From the NCBI GenBank assembly GCA_964487445.1, contig CAZAQG010000032.1, positions 1 through 26,656 on the forward strand: 26,656 bases of DNA. Direction: 5' to 3'. This DNA is from BMS3Abin12 sp964487445. Lineage in GTDB: Bacteria > Pseudomonadota > Gammaproteobacteria > 21-64-14. The first letter of the stretch is position 1. Every line of letters starts with the position of its first letter. This document shows, piece by piece, positions 24,583 to 26,656 of this stretch. The notes beneath the pieces are model-generated. The model did no database searches and had not been told where the DNA came from. It saw only the letters and a program-made list of their open reading frames with translations. The position numbers were made by a program, and so were the translations under genes.

Positions 24583-26007
24583 TCAGCCCGGGAGTGTGAG
24601 CGCCAGAAACAGCGTGTTGCCGTGGCGCCAGATGAGCACCGGCACGGGCTTGCCCTTCGGCAGTTTCCCGACCAAGCGGGCGAGTTGCGCGGCGTCCCGG
24701 ACGTCGTGGCTGCCGATGCGCAGAATCACGTCGCCCGGGCGGATCCCGGCGCGCGCCGCGGGGCCTTCCGCGACCTCCTTGACCAGGACTCCGACCTTGC
24801 CGATGCCCGTTTTGGCGCGCTGTGCCTTGGTGAGATCGCTGACGACGATCTTCAGCCGTTCCTGGTGCTGCGGCGACGACGGCGCCAGCGTTGCGAGCCG
24901 CTCGTTCTTCGGCAACTGGGCGATCTTCACCCGCAGGGTGATCTTGCGCCGGTTGCGCAGGATCTTGACCGGCACCTCCTTTTCGAGCGGTGTGTTACCC
25001 ACCATCGGCGGCAGATGAGCGGCATCGACCACGTCCCGGCCGTTGTACTGCAGGATGATGTCGCCCGGCTTCAGCCCGGCACGCTTGGCGGGGCTGTTCG
25101 CTATGACCTGGGTGATCAGGGCCCCGATCGGGCGCTTCAACCCGAAGGACTTGGCCAGCTGCTCGGTGACCGGCTGGATCATCACGCCGAGCCAGCCGCG
25201 GCTGACGTAGCCCTTGGTCTTGAGCTGGTGAACGACGCTCATGGCGACGTTGATGGGGATGGAGAACGAAAGCCCCATATAACCGCCCGTGTTGGTGTAG
25301 ATCTGGTCGTTGATACCGATCACGTCGCCCTTCATGTCGATGAGCGGGCCCCCCGAGTTTCCGGGGTTGACCGGCACGTCGGTCTGGATGAACGGCACGT
25401 AGATGTCGCTCGGCAGGTTGCGCCCGAGGGCGCTGATGATGCCGTGGGTCGCCGTGTACTGGAGGCCGAACGGGGAGCCGATCGCCAGTACCCACTGGCC
25501 GACCTGGAGTTTGGTCGAATCGCCGATCTTGACCGTCGGCAGGTCGTGGGCGTTGATCTTGAGCAACGCCACGTCGGAGAGCTTGTCGGAGCCGACGATC
25601 TTGGCGGGGAAGACGCGATGATCGGCGAGGCTCACCACGATACGCTCGGCGTTGGCGACCACGTGTGCGGCGGTGAGGATATAGCCGTCGGAGGAGATGA
25701 CGAAACCGGAACCCAACGACTTTTCGTGGAATTCGTGCGGACGCTGCGGCATCTGGCCGAAGAACCGCTTGAAGAGTTCATTGAACGGGCTGTTCTGAGG
25801 GAGTTGCGGGATGAACTGCTGGGAATCCGTGGAGCTTCCCTTGGGGAGGCGCATGGTGTTGCTGATGTTGACCACCGTCGCCCGATTCTCTTTCACCAGC
25901 TTCGTAAAGTTCGGGAGGCCGTCGGCCTGGACGGTGCCCGCCGCGGCCAGGAGCATCGCCAGCAGCATGACCCAACCCGGCGCCGCCCGTTTCGCAGATC
26001 TGATCAT
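24583..26007 (-). CDS. DegP/MucD-like periplasmic serine protease with two PDZ domains
   Basis: The 474-residue HtrA-family protein is exported by a signal peptide (1-28, cut after VQA). The trypsin-like domain shows the triad H115 (LTAAHVV), D145 (KLSDVAL) and S218 (GNSGGPL). PDZ1 lies at about 265-370 (RGWLGVMIQ, AGLKPGDIIL) and PDZ2 at about 385-470 (AGIRPGDVILRIG). It degrades or refolds damaged envelope proteins in the periplasm. Length and order fit DegP/MucD/DegQ rather than the one-PDZ DegS. The ATG at 26007 has GAGGTGG five to six bases upstream; an in-frame ATG at 26118 would bury the signal peptide. It is not next to rpoE-rse genes here, and I see no clear sigma-E promoter. Confidence 0.93.
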   Translation of the reverse strand: MIRSAKRAAPGWVMLLAMLLAAAGTVQADGLPNFTKLVKENRATVVNISNTMRLPKGSSTDSQQFIPQLPQNSPFNELFKRFFGQMPQRPHEFHEKSLGSGFVISSDGYILTAAHVVANAERIVVSLADHRVFPAKIVGSDKLSDVALLKINAHDLPTVKIGDSTKLQVGQWVLAIGSPFGLQYTATHGIISALGRNLPSDIYVPFIQTDVPVNPGNSGGPLIDMKGDVIGINDQIYTNTGGYMGLSFSIPINVAMSVVHQLKTKGYVSRGWLGVMIQPVTEQLAKSFGLKRPIGALITQVIANSPAKRAGLKPGDIILQYNGRDVVDAAHLPPMVGNTPLEKEVPVKILRNRRKITLRVKIAQLPKNERLATLAPSSPQHQERLKIVVSDLTKAQRAKTGIGKVGVLVKEVAEGPAARAGIRPGDVILRIGSHDVRDAAQLARLVGKLPKGKPVPVLIWRHGNTLFLALTLPG

Positions 26008-26501
26008 GAATCCACCTCGTGCAATGGTTCGTTGACGGAAGCCTGGTGTACCGTGCCGGCCTGCCATCCGGAGGCCCGGCGCCGTGTGGCGGCGTCCCGG
26101 TGTCACCCCGTGCCCCACCCAACCTACCCCGACCGCGGGTATGGGCTTGTGGAGAAGCTGGAAGCCGCCGGAAAACAGATCGATTCCGTTGTTTTTCGCG
26201 CCTCATTCGGGGTGTCTGCCACGGCCTTTCCCCGGTGTGCGCCCGTGCGTCCGGTGGTTATGACCCGCAATCCGCCGTCGGGTTCCGATCGACGGCGGGG
26301 GCTCGTGCGCCCGCAGGCCGCGGCGGCGGCGTTGAACCGACCGCGTTGGATCGCTGCCTGAATGATATAGCGGTCCCCGGCATGAGGCGACCTCTTTCCG
26401 TGTCCGGCCCCGATCCGGCGCACGCCGGGCGGAGGATGCGCGGTGCGCGCGCGGTGCAAAGGCGCGGGTGGTCGTTGCACAGGCTTCACACGCCGGCGGC
26501 G
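26008..26501. other. Gene-free stretch upstream of the protease
   Basis: The open frames in this 494-base stretch are Arg/Pro/Ala-rich GC artefacts with no recognisable motif or ribosome site. It contains a perfect inverted repeat at 26272-26298 (CCGCCGTCG and CGACGGCGG around nine bases) without a T tract. The protease promoter must lie here, but I cannot pick it out. Confidence 0.4.
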
Positions 26502-26527
26502 AAAAAAAACCCCGCACGGGGGCGGGG
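26502..26527 (-). terminator. Intrinsic terminator of the small-RNA candidate
   Basis: On the minus strand a stem CCCCGC/GCGGGG (26522-26527 with 26510-26515) closes a six-base loop and is followed at once by eight uninterrupted Ts (26502-26509). This is the cleanest Rho-independent terminator in the window. No minus-strand protein gene ends just upstream of it within the window. Confidence 0.85.
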
Positions 26528-26606
26528 CCGGAGCCAGGAGCCTGTCGGACTCCAGGAGAGAAGGATGTTGATCGCGTCCAACTTCACGCTATTCCATAGC
26601 GCGCAC
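26502..26606 (-). ncRNA. Candidate FNR/ANR-activated regulatory small RNA, about 105 nt
   Basis: A promoter with a perfect FNR box (26640-26653) predicts a start at 26604-26606, and an intrinsic terminator ends in eight Ts at 26502. The 105 bases between hold no usable ORF but clear RNA structure. The 5' hairpin has stem CGCTAT/ATAGCG with loop GGA (26588-26602), extendable by a G-U and a C-G pair. A weak GTTG/CAAC hairpin follows, then an open C/U-rich stretch ATCCTTCTCTCC (about 26556-26567) able to pair with Shine-Dalgarno regions. Next come a second hairpin GGAG/CTCC (about 26538-26554) and the terminator stem. This is the layout of Hfq-type trans-acting RNAs such as FnrS of enteric bacteria, but I see no sequence relation to it. 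Inference from structure only. Confidence 0.62.
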
Positions 26607-26611
26607 AGATC

Positions 26612-26653
26612 AGCATAGGTTCCACATAAGCCGCAAGTATTGATGCGGATCAA
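26612..26653 (-). promoter_or_regulatory. Class II FNR/ANR-dependent promoter
   Basis: The sequence TTGATGCGGATCAA (26640-26653) is a perfect match to the FNR/ANR consensus TTGAT-N4-ATCAA. On the minus strand a -10-like TATGCT occupies 26617-26612. Counting from it, the centre of the box lies at -41.5, exactly where FNR activates class II promoters, and no -35 is needed. The predicted start is 26604-26606. The box is symmetric, so it could also serve a gene to the right beyond the window edge. Confidence 0.7.
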
Positions 26654-26656
26654 ACC

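Noticed and set aside
24460..26361. 633-residue plus-strand ORF antisense to the protease
   Set aside because: It is a shadow of the HtrA protease frame and has no motif or ribosome site.
26124..26489. 121-residue minus-strand ORF upstream of the protease
   Set aside because: Its composition is typical of noncoding GC-rich DNA, and there is no ribosome site or family resemblance.
26584..26616. Ten-codon ORF (MLICARYGIA) overlapping the small-RNA start
   Set aside because: Its ATG lies inside the -10 element, upstream of the predicted transcript start, so it would not be translated from this promoter.

Overview
The window looks like a piece of chromosome from a GC-rich gammaproteobacterium. 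The support is the dksA-gluQ pair, a DegP/MucD-type protease, FNR-type regulation, and a full-length Smc instead of MukB. CbbY, a short FGGY pentulose kinase, CysZ and acetyl-CoA synthetase would fit a facultatively or obligately autotrophic (perhaps sulfur-oxidising) lineage, but that lifestyle is an inference. I see no rRNA, tRNA, CRISPR array, integrase or intact insertion sequence.

Layout. 1-2828: an outer-membrane beta-barrel gene (minus), a gene-free stretch holding a frameshifted remnant of an AAA+ ATPase, and a mobile-type AAA_14/DUF4143 ATPase (plus). 2893-6658: a stand-alone fatty acyl-AMP ligase fused to an acyl carrier domain (minus), diverging from a PAP2 phosphatase and a second beta-barrel protein (plus). 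6750-10386: dksA-gluQ-acs on the minus strand. 10566-12670: cbbY and a class I aminotransferase (plus), followed by a palindromic intergenic repeat. 12965-15597: queF, an FGGY kinase and cysZ (minus), the last two overlapping by 4 bases. 15692-19222: smc (plus). 19314-24509: tal-zwf-glucoamylase (GH15) on the minus strand. 24583-26007: a DegP-like protease (minus). 26008-26656: gene-free, except for a strong small-RNA candidate at its right end.

How the parts fit. tal, zwf and GH15 together would release glucose from alpha-glucan and feed the oxidative pentose phosphate pathway. CbbY and the FGGY kinase also act on pentulose phosphates or pentuloses, so sugar-phosphate housekeeping recurs in the window. 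dksA (RNA polymerase and stringent control), gluQ and queF (both in queuosine tRNA modification), smc and the protease are housekeeping genes.

Most notable: at 26502-26653 on the minus strand, a perfect FNR/ANR box lies exactly at the class II distance (-41.5) from a -10 element. It is followed by about 105 bases that fold into hairpins with a C/U-rich open stretch and end in a textbook intrinsic terminator. This is the architecture of an oxygen-responsive regulatory small RNA. Second, smc carries two short AT-rich, rare-codon islands, each where a coiled-coil arm begins.
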